DNA of 64,000 nt from JBFLVU01 sp964589625 (GTDB lineage: Bacteria; Acidobacteriota; UBA4820; DSQY01). Of the stretch, positions 15,858 to 24,291 are shown one piece after another. Where the stretch lies: assembly GCA_964589625.1 (NCBI GenBank), contig CAZPSH010000004.1:62001-126000 (forward strand), in the 5' to 3' direction. The notes beneath the pieces were generated by a model that saw only the letters and a program-made list of their open reading frames with translations, did not search any database and was not told the origin of the DNA. Position numbers and translations under genes: made by a program. Position 1 is the stretch's first letter. Each line of letters starts with the position of its first letter.

Positions 15858-15873
15858 TTCGACCTCCGGGGCC

Positions 15874-15903
15874 ATTCTACGCAGGCGCGGCACGTGCAGG
15901 CAA
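15874..15903 (-). promoter_or_regulatory. Probable promoter of the nadB operon
   Basis: On the minus strand TTGCCT (15898-15903), 18-nt spacer, TAGAAT (15874-15879). The expected start, near 15867, is just before the ribosome-binding site of the 19-codon leader ORF. Confidence 0.6.
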
Positions 15904-15937
15904 CCGTCACCAGGGGTCGGGCTCGCCGAAGGGATCA

Positions 15938-15946
15938 TGGTAGATT
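15938..15946 (+). promoter_or_regulatory. Extended -10 element of the ClC gene
   Basis: TGG followed by TAGATT (15941-15946) makes an extended -10 box only 7 nt before the ATG at 15954. Transcription would begin at or next to the start codon, giving a leaderless mRNA; no Shine-Dalgarno is visible. Confidence 0.4.
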
Positions 15947-15953
15947 CATACCC

Positions 15954-17333
15954 ATGCGCCCCACTGCCCCCCCGAACGAAGACGGAACCCAAGACGCTCG
16001 CGACTGGATGAGACGAATCCTGCGCAGGGCGAGGGTTCGCCTCCTCGGGCTCTTCGGACGCCCCATCGAAGTGCGGCACAAGCTTCGGGCCGCCCGGACC
16101 CAGGTCTTGCGGTGGGTCGCCTTCTCGGCCTTCCTGGGGATGATCACAGGCGCCCTCGTGGCCGTGTTCGACTTCCTGTTGAGGGAGGAGGTCGTCCCTA
16201 TCGTCTACGGGCTCCGTTTCTCCTCGGTGTACCTATTCCTCCCCATGGCAGGTCTCCTCCTCTCCAATGCGCTGACTCGATATGCCGTCCCTGCCAAGAA
16301 CGGAGCCCTCACTGAGGCCTATATCGCCCGCTACCACAGCCCAAACGCGCGCTTGAGCTGGACCGACCTTCCCGGGAAACTCGCGGCGTCCTTCGTTACC
16401 CTTTCCTCGGGAGGGAGCCTCGGATTGGAAGGCCCCTCGATCCTCCTTGGATCGAGCCTCGGGGAGGCCATCCAGCAGCGATTCAGGGATCTGTTCAAGG
16501 GAGAAGATGCGCGCCTGCTCATGGTCGCGGGCGCCGCCGCGGGCGTGGCCGCGATTTTCAAGGCGCCCCTTACGGGGTTCCTGTTCGCCCTCGAGGCGCT
16601 CCACCGGGACGGGATCGCGGGCAGGGCGCTCATCCCGGCGATGGTCGCCTCCGCCTCCAGCTACGTTACCTTCGCGCTCCTCGCCGGAAGCGAAGTACTC
16701 TTCGCCGTGGAAACCCACCGGGCCTTCGACCTTCACGACCTGATCTGGGCGATCCCCCTCGGCGTCTGCTGCGGCCTCCTCGCCCGCTTTTTCTCGCGGC
16801 TCGTCCGATCTACCCGGACCTTGTTCGAGAGGTTGCCGCGGTGGGCAAGGCCGCTCTTGACGGGCCTCGTGCTGGGGTTGGCCGGAGTTCTGGTCTTCCG
16901 CGTCGCGGGGGAGCCGTTCCTCTATGGTCCGGGCTACCGGCTGGTTCAACACGTGCTCGCCGGGAGCGAACCTCTCGAGACCGTGCTCCTTTTCTGGTGC
17001 GCAAAAGCCTTTGCCACGGCCTTGACCTTGGCGGGGGGAGGTGTCGGTGGGGTTTTCTTCCCGCTCGTCGTGCTGGGGACCCTGACGGGAAGCGCTTTTG
17101 GCCGCACGGTGGTGGGCTCCAGCGACTCCCTGTACCCCCTCGTCGGATTGGCGGCGTTCGTCGGAGCGGGATACCGCACCCCCGTGGCGGCTGTGGCCTT
17201 CGTCGCGGAGACCACGGGGAATCCCTGGGCCCTCATCCCCGCCATGATTGCCACCGTCGCGGGCTATCTTTCGATCGGAGACGAGGGCATATCAGACGCC
17301 CAGAGGTCCGTGGCGGGAGCCTCTCGGAACTGA
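15954..17333 (+). CDS. ClC-family chloride channel or H+/Cl- antiporter
   Basis: A 459-aa integral membrane protein with ten or more hydrophobic segments. SGGSLGLEGPS matches the GxEGP motif with the gating glutamate; GGGVGGVFFPLVVLG is the GxFxP chloride-binding loop; FKAPLTGFLFALE keeps the internal glutamate used for proton transport in E. coli ClC, and GYRTPVAAVAFVAETTG is the region of the conserved tyrosine/helix R. The retained proton glutamate suggests an exchanger, but that is inference. Start is placed at ATG 15954; a more upstream in-frame ATG would lie inside the intergenic promoter region. It is divergent from the nadB operon. Confidence 0.9.
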   Translation: MRPTAPPNEDGTQDARDWMRRILRRARVRLLGLFGRPIEVRHKLRAARTQVLRWVAFSAFLGMITGALVAVFDFLLREEVVPIVYGLRFSSVYLFLPMAGLLLSNALTRYAVPAKNGALTEAYIARYHSPNARLSWTDLPGKLAASFVTLSSGGSLGLEGPSILLGSSLGEAIQQRFRDLFKGEDARLLMVAGAAAGVAAIFKAPLTGFLFALEALHRDGIAGRALIPAMVASASSYVTFALLAGSEVLFAVETHRAFDLHDLIWAIPLGVCCGLLARFFSRLVRSTRTLFERLPRWARPLLTGLVLGLAGVLVFRVAGEPFLYGPGYRLVQHVLAGSEPLETVLLFWCAKAFATALTLAGGGVGGVFFPLVVLGTLTGSAFGRTVVGSSDSLYPLVGLAAFVGAGYRTPVAAVAFVAETTGNPWALIPAMIATVAGYLSIGDEGISDAQRSVAGASRN

Positions 17334-17370
17334 ATCAGGACCGGCGCGGGAAGGACCTGGGAGACCACGA

Positions 17371-18003
17371 TCAGCGGCCTTTTCTGGCTCGAGGCCCCTT
17401 TTCGGACAAGGCCGACTGCGTCCCGCGCCGGCCCAGAATCCCGAGATCCTCGGTCAACGATCCTTCAGGGTCTTCCAGATCCAATATCCTCCGGAAGGAG
17501 AGAACGCCCGAGATGAACCCCGCCACCACCAGAGCCTCCCGATGGAGCGAGCCGCCAGTCGGACTGGCCCCGCGGGAGAGGAACCGGGCCAGGTCCGCCA
17601 CATAGCCCTCAAAGGCCTCCTTCAGCGCCGGACCGTGGTGGCGGGACATCTTCATCCAGCCGCGCGCCTGGTGAAAAAGGAGCAGGTACTCCGGGCGGGA
17701 TGAAAAGAAGTCCTCGTGGGCATTGAGAAGCGCCGGGAGCGGGTCCGCTTCCGCCGGCAGGCCCTTCAGGCGAATCCCGGTTTCCTCCGCCAGGCGACAG
17801 AACCCCTGACGCACAAGGTCGGCGATCAGAGCCTCCCGGGAGGGGAAGTACTGGTAGAAGGTCCCTTTCCCCAAGTCGGCGCGAGCCGTGATTTCCTCGA
17901 TGGAAGGTTCGTAGATCCCCCGTTCGGAGAAAATCTGCAGGGCGCCTTCGAGAAGCGCCCCCCGGGTCCTGTCCTTCTTGCGTAGCCGGCGGTCCGAATT
18001 CAT
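17371..18003 (-). CDS. TetR/AcrR-family transcriptional regulator
   Basis: A 210-aa regulator with an N-terminal TetR helix-turn-helix: SIEEITARADLGKGTFYQYF followed by PSREAL (about residues 34-58). The C-terminal ligand-binding part is helical and shows an HQARGWMKMSRHH segment. It lies divergent from the octopine-dehydrogenase-like operon, with 146 nt between the starts that contain two divergent promoters and TGAC(T/C) palindromes, so autorepression and control of that operon are likely. The ligand is unknown. The ATG at 18003 has a weak purine-rich ribosome-binding site (AGAAGGGCC). Confidence 0.9.
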   Translation of the reverse strand: MNSDRRLRKKDRTRGALLEGALQIFSERGIYEPSIEEITARADLGKGTFYQYFPSREALIADLVRQGFCRLAEETGIRLKGLPAEADPLPALLNAHEDFFSSRPEYLLLFHQARGWMKMSRHHGPALKEAFEGYVADLARFLSRGASPTGGSLHREALVVAGFISGVLSFRRILDLEDPEGSLTEDLGILGRRGTQSALSEKGPRARKGR

Positions 18004-18026
18004 GGAAGGCCCTTCTCTTTACACAG

Positions 18027-18087
18027 TGACCATGCGGTCAAACTTGACTTTTAAGTCATTATTTATTATATTCCTGATGAAGTCAAG
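18027..18087. promoter_or_regulatory. Divergent promoters with TetR-operator-like palindromes
   Basis: Toward the + operon: TTGACT (18044-18049), 17-nt spacer, TATATT (18067-18072). Toward the TetR gene: TTGACT (18081-18086 on the minus strand), 17-nt spacer, AATAAT (18058-18063). Two palindromes overlap these: TGACC-ATGC-GGTCA (18027-18040) and TGACTT-TT-AAGTCA (18045-18058); a further AAGTCAAG half-site lies at 18080-18087. The second palindrome covers the + strand -35, a classic repressor position. Confidence 0.75.
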
Positions 18088-18149
18088 CGTCGGCCGTCGT
18101 GTTTCCCCGTTCGATCCCGATTGTAAGGCCCAGGCGCAAGGAGGCCAAA

Positions 18150-19250
18150 ATGCCCGAAGATCGACCCGTCTTCGCCGTTTTCGGTGCCGGCCACGGCGGC
18201 CTAGCCATGGCGGGGCATTTGGGATTCATGGGATTTGAAGTGCGCCTGTATAACCGGACCCGGGCCAGGCTGGACGCCGTCATCGCAAGGGGGGGGGTGG
18301 AGCTGGAAGGGGAGGAGGTCCACGGCTTCGGGCCCGTGCGCATCGCATCGGACGAACCGAAGGAGGTTCTCGACGGGGCCGACGTGATCCTGATCGTGGT
18401 TCCCGCCACAGCCCACCGGTTCATGGCCGAGCGGTGCGCGTCGCACCTGCGGGACGGGCAGACGGTGGTTCTCAATCCAGGTCGCACCTTCGGCGCCCTT
18501 GCCTTCGCTCAGGCTCTGAGGGCCCTGGGGTGCGGTGCCGACGTGACCATCGCCGAAACCCAGACCTTTCTGTACGCGAGTCGAGTGACCGGCCCGGGCC
18601 AAGCCAGGATCTTCCGGATCAAGAACTCCATCCCCCTGGCCACCCTTCGAGCCCACAGGATTCCCCAATGTCTGCATCTGGTCCGGAAGGCCTTCCCGCA
18701 GTTCGTTCCTGGGGATAGCGTCTTCAAGACCAGCTTCAACAACATCGGCGCCGTGTTCCACCCGGCTCTGATGCTTCTGAATACGGGGTGGGTGGAAGAT
18801 CCAGCGGATTTTGAGTTCTACTTTCAAGGCACGACCGAATCGGTCGCCGTCGTACTGGAGGCCCTGGACGCGGAGCGCGTGGCCGTCGCCGCGGCTCTCG
18901 GCTTCCAGGCCCTTACCGCTCGGGAATGGCTCTACTTCGCCTACGACGCCGTTGGAAAGAACCTCCACCAGGCCATCCATGCCAATCCGGGTTACCGGGG
19001 CATCCTGGCCCCCCACCGCATGGAGATGCGGTACCTGACGGAGGACGTCCCCTGCAGCTTGGTTCCCATGAGCAGTCTTGCCCATAAATTTGGAGTGGCG
19101 ACGCCCGTCATGGACGCCCTGATCGACCTCGCCTCGACCATGCACGCGCGGGATTACCGTGCGGAGGGGTGGACGGTGGAGAGTCTGGGGATCGCCGATT
19201 TCGACCTGAAGCGGCTCAGGCTCCTCGCCATCGGGGAGGAGCGATCGTGA
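18150..19250 (+). CDS. NAD(P)-dependent octopine/nopaline dehydrogenase-family enzyme
   Basis: A 366-aa two-domain dehydrogenase. The N-terminal Rossmann fold begins AVFGAGHGGLAMAGHL and continues with YNRT and IVVPATAHRF; the C-terminal all-helical domain contains NNIGAVFHPALMLLNTG, where the conserved His of opine dehydrogenases sits. Family members join an amino acid and a 2-oxo acid reductively into an opine, or run the reverse reaction. ATG 18150 has AAGGAGG 5 nt upstream, which decides the start. It is the first gene of a four-gene operon under a TetR-controlled promoter, and its stop overlaps the GTG of the B12-domain gene. The true substrate is unknown. Confidence 0.85.
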   Translation: MPEDRPVFAVFGAGHGGLAMAGHLGFMGFEVRLYNRTRARLDAVIARGGVELEGEEVHGFGPVRIASDEPKEVLDGADVILIVVPATAHRFMAERCASHLRDGQTVVLNPGRTFGALAFAQALRALGCGADVTIAETQTFLYASRVTGPGQARIFRIKNSIPLATLRAHRIPQCLHLVRKAFPQFVPGDSVFKTSFNNIGAVFHPALMLLNTGWVEDPADFEFYFQGTTESVAVVLEALDAERVAVAAALGFQALTAREWLYFAYDAVGKNLHQAIHANPGYRGILAPHRMEMRYLTEDVPCSLVPMSSLAHKFGVATPVMDALIDLASTMHARDYRAEGWTVESLGIADFDLKRLRLLAIGEERS

Positions 19251-20896
19251 AAACCCGACGCAAACTCGTCTTGGGCGGCGCCATCGGCCAGTGCGTTCAT
19301 CTCGCCGGCCTTGACCATTTCCTCCGTCTGTGTGAGGAGGAAGGCTGGGAGGCCCTATCCCTCGGCGCGGCCGTCCCTCCAGACGTGCTGCTGGAACGCG
19401 TGGCGGCCCTCCGTCCGGCGCTCGCCGCCGTCTCCTTTCGGCTCACCGCACAGGATGCGGATCCCCTTTTCCGGGCCTTGGCGGAGGGCGCCCGGAGCCT
19501 GGGGATCCAGGAGGTACGGTGGCTCTTCGGGGGCACACCCCCCGTGGCCGATCTGGCGCGGAGGACGGGCTTCTTCGAGCGAGCCTTCGATGGAAGCGAA
19601 CCCCCCGACGAAATCCGAGCCTACCTGAGGGGGGAAACCGGCAGATCAGAAGAGAAGGGACACCCCTCCACTCTTCTCGAGCGGATCGAACAGCGTTTCC
19701 CGAGGCCCCTTCTGCGCCACCACTACGGAGAGCCGGACCTGGCACGGACCATCGAGGGCGCCAGGAGGATTGCGGAATCCGGAGTCCTCGACGTGCTCTC
19801 CATCGGCCCCGACCAGAACGCCCAGGAGCACTTCTTCCGCCCGTCCGAGATGGACCCGTCTCAGGATGGTGCGGGTGGAGTGCCCCTGCGAAGGGCCGAC
19901 GACCTTCGGGCTATCCACGCGGCGACCCGGTGCGGCAACTTTCCCCTCCTCCGCTGTTACAGCGGGACGCGGGACCTGATCCCCTGGGCGGAAATGAGCC
20001 TGGAGACGATCCGAAACGCTTGGGCCGCCATCCCCCTGTGCTGGTACAGCGTCATGGACGGGCGGAGCAAGGTCCCGTTTCCCCAGGCGATTCAGGAGAA
20101 GCAGGCCGCCATGCGGTTCTACGCCGGCCAAGGAGTCCCGGTGGAGGTCAATGAATCCCACCAGTGGAGCCTCCGCGACGCCCACGACTCCCTTGCCGTG
20201 GCCGCCGCCTTTCTGGCGGCGTACAACGCCAAGCGCCAGGGCGTGCGCCATTACGTGATCCAGATGATGCACAACACGCCGCCCTCCACGAGCCCGGCCA
20301 TGGACCTAGCCAAGATGCTGGCCAAACTGGACTTGATCTCCCGGCTGGAAGGGTCTGATTTCTCGACTCTCCGTGAGGTGAGGGCGGGCATCACGAGCCT
20401 GCCCGGGGACTTCGGGAAGGCCAAGGGGCACATGGCCGCCTCGGCCGTCCTCTCCATGGCTCTAAAACCCCACATCCTCCACGTAGTGGGATTCACGGAG
20501 GCACGAACGGTTGTGGATGCCGACTCTCTGATCGAGAGCTGCCGCGTGGCACAAGGGGCCGTGGATCTCGCGCTGAAGGGACTGCCCGACCCAACCGACG
20601 ATCCAAAGGTCGCCTCCAGGAGAGACCGTCTCGTCTCCGAGGCCGAGGAGATCCTCGCGGCGATTCAGGCGCTCGGCCACGACCGGTCGGATCCTTGGAG
20701 TGACGCGGATGTGCTCACGCGGGCAATCCGCACGGGCGTCCTGGACGCTCCGCATTTCCGCGGGAACCCCCACCTCAAGGGGACCATCGTGACGGCGTGC
20801 GTGGAGGGTGGTTGGGAGGCGATCGATCCCGCCTCCCGCAGGGTCCTCTCCGAACGGGAGCGCCTTCGCTCTCTCGGAATCCCGGGAGTGGCCTGA
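19247..20896 (+). CDS. Fused B12-binding domain / glutamate-mutase-epsilon-like protein
   Basis: A 549-aa protein. Residues 1-130 resemble a cobalamin-binding domain: LVLGGAIGQCVHLAG has the spacing of DxHxxG but Cys replaces Asp, and WLFGGTPP matches the later glycine pair. Residues about 140-549 resemble the methylaspartate (glutamate) mutase epsilon barrel (KVPFPQAIQEKQAAMRFY, MMHNTPP, RTGVLDAP). Glutamate mutase normally has these as separate S and E subunits; here they are one chain with the B12 domain first. It probably carries out, or derives from, an adenosylcobalamin-dependent carbon-skeleton rearrangement of an amino acid. Start GTG 19247 overlaps the previous stop (GTGA). No MutL-type chaperone is nearby. 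Substrate unknown. Confidence 0.7.
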   Translation: MKTRRKLVLGGAIGQCVHLAGLDHFLRLCEEEGWEALSLGAAVPPDVLLERVAALRPALAAVSFRLTAQDADPLFRALAEGARSLGIQEVRWLFGGTPPVADLARRTGFFERAFDGSEPPDEIRAYLRGETGRSEEKGHPSTLLERIEQRFPRPLLRHHYGEPDLARTIEGARRIAESGVLDVLSIGPDQNAQEHFFRPSEMDPSQDGAGGVPLRRADDLRAIHAATRCGNFPLLRCYSGTRDLIPWAEMSLETIRNAWAAIPLCWYSVMDGRSKVPFPQAIQEKQAAMRFYAGQGVPVEVNESHQWSLRDAHDSLAVAAAFLAAYNAKRQGVRHYVIQMMHNTPPSTSPAMDLAKMLAKLDLISRLEGSDFSTLREVRAGITSLPGDFGKAKGHMAASAVLSMALKPHILHVVGFTEARTVVDADSLIESCRVAQGAVDLALKGLPDPTDDPKVASRRDRLVSEAEEILAAIQALGHDRSDPWSDADVLTRAIRTGVLDAPHFRGNPHLKGTIVTACVEGGWEAIDPASRRVLSERERLRSLGIPGVA

Positions 20897-20898
20897 CC

Positions 20899-22404
20899 AT
20901 GTGCGGCATAGCCGTTTCCTGGGGGGCGGGCGACGACGGCGCGGTCCGGACCATGCTCGACCGGATCCGCCACCGGGGGCCCGACGGCGAAGGCGTCGCG
21001 ATCCGCGGGAAGACCTGCCTCGGCCACGTGCGCCTGTCCATTCTTGACCTGAGTGGAGGCGCGCAACCCATGGCCAACGAGCGCGGCGACCTGGCCGTCG
21101 CCTTCAACGGAGAGATTTACAACCACCTTGCTCTCCGGCGGGCCCTGGAATCTCGCCACACCTTCAGGAGCCGTTCCGACACGGAGGTCCTCCTGCACCT
21201 CTACGAGGAGGAGGGCGAGGACATGCTCCCCCGGCTGGACGGGATGTTTGCGATGGCCCTGGCGGGACCCGGAGGGCTCCTCCTGGCACGCGACGCGCTG
21301 GGGATCAAACCCCTGTACTACGGCCGGCGGAACGGGGTCCTGCTGGCATCCAGCGAACTCAAGGCGTTCCCTCCCATGGACGAAATCCACATGCTACCGG
21401 CCGGGCACGCCATGCTCCACGGCGGGGAACCCTGGCGTTTCTCGCCTCCCTACCCGCCTCGTCCCCGCATCTCCGACGCCCCCCTCGAGGAGATTCTGCG
21501 AGACATCCGGAGGCTGTTGGAAAGGGCCGTGGAGAAGCGCCTCATGGCCGACGTCCCCGTGGGGGTGTTTCTTTCAGGAGGTCTCGACAGCAGCCTCGTG
21601 GCCGCGCTCATGCGCCCCCACGTGGTCGAACTCCACTCCTTCACGGCGGGGATGGAAGGGGCCCCGGACCTCGACGCGGCCAGGCGCGTGGCCGCCCACC
21701 TCGGAACCGTCCACCATGAGCTTCGCTACAGTGAGGGAGACGTAGAGGCCGCCCTTCCTGAGGTGATTCGCCACCTGGAATCCTTCGACGCCCCCCTGGT
21801 CCGGTCCGCCCTTCCCATGTACTTCATCTCCAAACTCGCCGCCCGGCACGTCAAGGTGGTTCTCCTGGGGGAGGGGGCGGACGAGCTTTTCGCGGGATAC
21901 GAGTACCTGCGCTGGCTCGGAGGCGGAGATATCCTTCGCCGGGAGCTCACCGAAATCACGGTGCGCCTTCAGGACACCAACCTCCAGCGCGGCGACCGCA
22001 TGACCATGGCCCACGGCCTCGAGGGGCGGGTGCCCTTCCTGGACGGGGACTTGGTCCGCTACGTGGCGCGGCTCCCCGTAAACCTTCTGCAACCGCGGCC
22101 GGACCGTCCGGAAAAGTGGCTTCTGAGGGAGGCTTGCCGCGGGATCCTCCCCAATTCCATCCTCCAGCGCAAGAAGATGAAATTCTCCGAGGGCGCCGGA
22201 TCATCGGAGGTGATCGCGCGACTGGCGGGAACCTCCATCCCGCCGGACGAATTCGAGCGGACGAAGGCTGTGGAGCCGGGCGTCGTTCTAAGATCCCCCG
22301 AGGAGCTCTACTCCTATCGCATCTGGCGGGAAGCCTTCGGAAGCCACATCCCCGCCTCTCTGGTAGGTCGGACCCAGGACCGCACCGCCGCGAAGGCACC
22401 ATGA
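20899..22404 (+). CDS. asnB: Asparagine synthetase (glutamine-hydrolysing)
   Basis: A 501-aa class-II glutamine amidotransferase. MCGIAVSWG gives the N-terminal nucleophile Cys2 after Met removal; RHRGPDGEG, FNGEIYNH and SDTEVLLHLYEE complete the glutaminase domain, and the synthetase domain has the pyrophosphatase loop VFLSGGLDSS plus LLGEGADELFAGY and EGRVPFLD. The family makes asparagine from aspartate, ATP and glutamine, but paralogues amidate other carboxylates in natural-product pathways. Being inside an opine-dehydrogenase/B12 operon, it could act on a pathway intermediate rather than serve general asparagine supply. It starts 2 nt after the preceding stop codon and ends overlapping the MarC-like gene. 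Confidence 0.92.
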   Translation: MCGIAVSWGAGDDGAVRTMLDRIRHRGPDGEGVAIRGKTCLGHVRLSILDLSGGAQPMANERGDLAVAFNGEIYNHLALRRALESRHTFRSRSDTEVLLHLYEEEGEDMLPRLDGMFAMALAGPGGLLLARDALGIKPLYYGRRNGVLLASSELKAFPPMDEIHMLPAGHAMLHGGEPWRFSPPYPPRPRISDAPLEEILRDIRRLLERAVEKRLMADVPVGVFLSGGLDSSLVAALMRPHVVELHSFTAGMEGAPDLDAARRVAAHLGTVHHELRYSEGDVEAALPEVIRHLESFDAPLVRSALPMYFISKLAARHVKVVLLGEGADELFAGYEYLRWLGGGDILRRELTEITVRLQDTNLQRGDRMTMAHGLEGRVPFLDGDLVRYVARLPVNLLQPRPDRPEKWLLREACRGILPNSILQRKKMKFSEGAGSSEVIARLAGTSIPPDEFERTKAVEPGVVLRSPEELYSYRIWREAFGSHIPASLVGRTQDRTAAKAP

Positions 22405-23027
22405 GCGCGACGGTCGCCTTTCTGGACACGCTCTTCCACGATGCCCTGGTCCTCTTCGCCATGGTCAACGCCGTGGGCAACCTTCCGCTCTTCGCTGACC
22501 TTACACGCGGTTTGCCCTCCGGCGAGCGCACGGCGTGCCTGAAACGGGGGACGCTGACGGCGGCCGCCATCGTGATCGCCTTCGCCCTATTCGGCCACTG
22601 GATGCTTACCGACGTCTTCCGGGTGGAGACGGGCGCCTTCCAGATTGCGGGAGGGGTGCTCGTCTTTACGGTGGCCGCCCGGGGCATGCTCCTTGGGCCG
22701 AAGAGCGCCGTACGGTCCAGGAGCTGGGTCTCCGACGACCTGGCTGTCTTTCCCCTCGGATTCCCCTATTTGGCCGGCCCCGGGACAATCGTCACGACGA
22801 TTCTGCTCATGCAGGCCCACGGCCCGCTGTCCGCCGCCTTGGCGGCCCTCCTGGTTTACGCGGCCGTGCTTCCCGTCCTTCACGGAGCACCCCTTCTTGA
22901 AAGGGCCGCTGGAAAGGTTTCCGTCCTTGTGGTGGCAAGAATCCTCTACATCTTCATCGCCGCCAAGGCCGTCGCCTTCATCGTGGACGGGGCCAGGTCC
23001 CTCCTGGTTGCAGCGCCCGCGGTCTGA
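22401..23027 (+). CDS. MarC-family integral membrane protein
   Basis: A 208-aa protein with six hydrophobic segments and family landmarks: NAVGNLPLFADLTRGL near the N-terminus, FQIAGGVLVF, and FPLGFPYLAGPGTIVTTI in the middle. MarC proteins are inner-membrane proteins of uncertain function; some relatives were proposed as amino-acid transporters. Its ATG overlaps the asnB stop (ATGA), so it is the fourth gene of the TetR-controlled operon and a candidate exporter or importer of the operon's amino-acid-like product. That role is inference from context. Confidence 0.85.
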   Translation: MSATVAFLDTLFHDALVLFAMVNAVGNLPLFADLTRGLPSGERTACLKRGTLTAAAIVIAFALFGHWMLTDVFRVETGAFQIAGGVLVFTVAARGMLLGPKSAVRSRSWVSDDLAVFPLGFPYLAGPGTIVTTILLMQAHGPLSAALAALLVYAAVLPVLHGAPLLERAAGKVSVLVVARILYIFIAAKAVAFIVDGARSLLVAAPAV

Positions 23028-23056
23028 GGTCCCTCCAGGGGGGCCATGGACGCGTG

Positions 23057-24037
23057 TTACAGGAACCCACGCTCGCGCATCCAGTCGTCGTTGAAGATGG
23101 TGCTCAGGTAGCGTGAGGCGCCGTCGGGGAAGATCGTGACGATCCGTGCGGGGCGGACGAGGGTGCGGGCCAGCTCCAGGATGGCCCACAGGGCGGCGCC
23201 GCTGGAACCGCCCGCCAGGATGCCCTCTTCGCGGACGAGGCGTCGGGTCGTCAGAAAGGAGTTCCGGTCGCTGACCTGGATCATTTCGTCGATGACCGAG
23301 AAGTCGGCCGTTCCGATGAGGAACTCATCGCCCAGACCTTCGAGGAGGTAAGGTTTCGGCTCCACCCGGCGGCCCGTGCGGAAGTAGTCGGTGAAGATGG
23401 AACCCTCTGGATCCACGGCCACTACACGGATGGAGGGGTCCTTCTCCTTCAGGAATCTGGCGACCCCGCCGATGGTCCCCCCCGTGCCCATCCCGGCGAC
23501 GAGGTAGTCGATGCGCCCTTCCATCTGTTCCCAGATTTCCGGCCCCGTGGTGAGGTAGTGGGTCTCGTTGTTTTCCCGGTTGTTGTGCTGATCGGGGAAG
23601 AAACAGCCCGGCGTCTCCTTCGCCAGCCTCGACGTGATGTTGTTGTAGCTGTCCGGGTGTTCGGGAGGCACGGTTGTGTCCGCGAAGTGGACGTCCACGC
23701 CCAGGGCCCTCAGCTGGGCCAATTTTTCCCGACTGATCGTGTCCCGAACCACTACCTTGAGCCGGTATCCCTTCTGAATGGCCACGAGCGCAAGCCCCAG
23801 GGCCGTATTGCCCGAGGAGTTCTCCAGGATGAGCGTCCCTTCGACCAGGCGCCCCTCCCGCTCGGCCTTCTCGATCATGTGCCGCGCGATGCGGTCCTTC
23901 ACGCTCCCCATGGGGTTTAGGAATTCGAGCTTGGCCCACACTTCGGCCTGGAGGCCCTTCGTGATCCGGTTCAGGCGCACCAGGGGCGTTTCCCCGACGG
24001 CCTGAAGCACGTTTTCGTAGCGGCGAAGATCCCTCAT
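23057..24037 (-). CDS. Cysteine synthase / cystathionine beta-synthase-family enzyme
   Basis: A 326-aa fold-type II PLP enzyme. The Schiff-base lysine lies in NPMGSVKDRIA; ENSSGNTALGLAL binds the substrate carboxylate; GMGTGGTIGG binds the PLP phosphate; and AGGSSGAALWA is the C-terminal serine loop. It lacks the CBS regulatory domain of full cystathionine beta-synthase. Either O-acetylserine sulfhydrylase (cysteine synthesis) or beta-synthase activity is plausible; the PDQHNNRENNETHY stretch and overall resemblance to CBS catalytic cores lean to the latter group. ATG 24037 is preceded by GGGGAG. Convergent with the MarC-like gene. Confidence 0.88.
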   Translation of the reverse strand: MRDLRRYENVLQAVGETPLVRLNRITKGLQAEVWAKLEFLNPMGSVKDRIARHMIEKAEREGRLVEGTLILENSSGNTALGLALVAIQKGYRLKVVVRDTISREKLAQLRALGVDVHFADTTVPPEHPDSYNNITSRLAKETPGCFFPDQHNNRENNETHYLTTGPEIWEQMEGRIDYLVAGMGTGGTIGGVARFLKEKDPSIRVVAVDPEGSIFTDYFRTGRRVEPKPYLLEGLGDEFLIGTADFSVIDEMIQVSDRNSFLTTRRLVREEGILAGGSSGAALWAILELARTLVRPARIVTIFPDGASRYLSTIFNDDWMRERGFL

Positions 24038-24206
24038 GGACACTCCCCTCGACGACGGGGCAGCCTCTGTCAAGTTCTCACCTGGCCTTCGGTCCCGAAG
24101 CCGCCCCACCGCGTAGTGTACTCCACACGGGTGCCAGCCGCAGGAGTCGGGGCATGCCACCGGAGAAAGCCCACATCAGAGGTTTATTGTGCAATGGAGG
24201 GCCGAG

Positions 24207-24260
24207 CGGTCGCGGCCTCGTCAAGGCCGACGGGGGGCTTCCCACCCTTCGAATCCCACC
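24207..24260 (-). repeat. Dispersed repeat, copy 2, downstream of tRNA-Arg(CCG)
   Basis: Second copy of the element at 6922-6974, about 80% identical by eye. It ends in TTCGAATCCCACC, which looks like a tRNA T-arm remnant, and lies 31 nt 3' of the tRNA-Arg(CCG) gene. Confidence 0.6.
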
Positions 24261-24291
24261 TCAAGACGGATTGTGCTGATTGCTTGATGGT

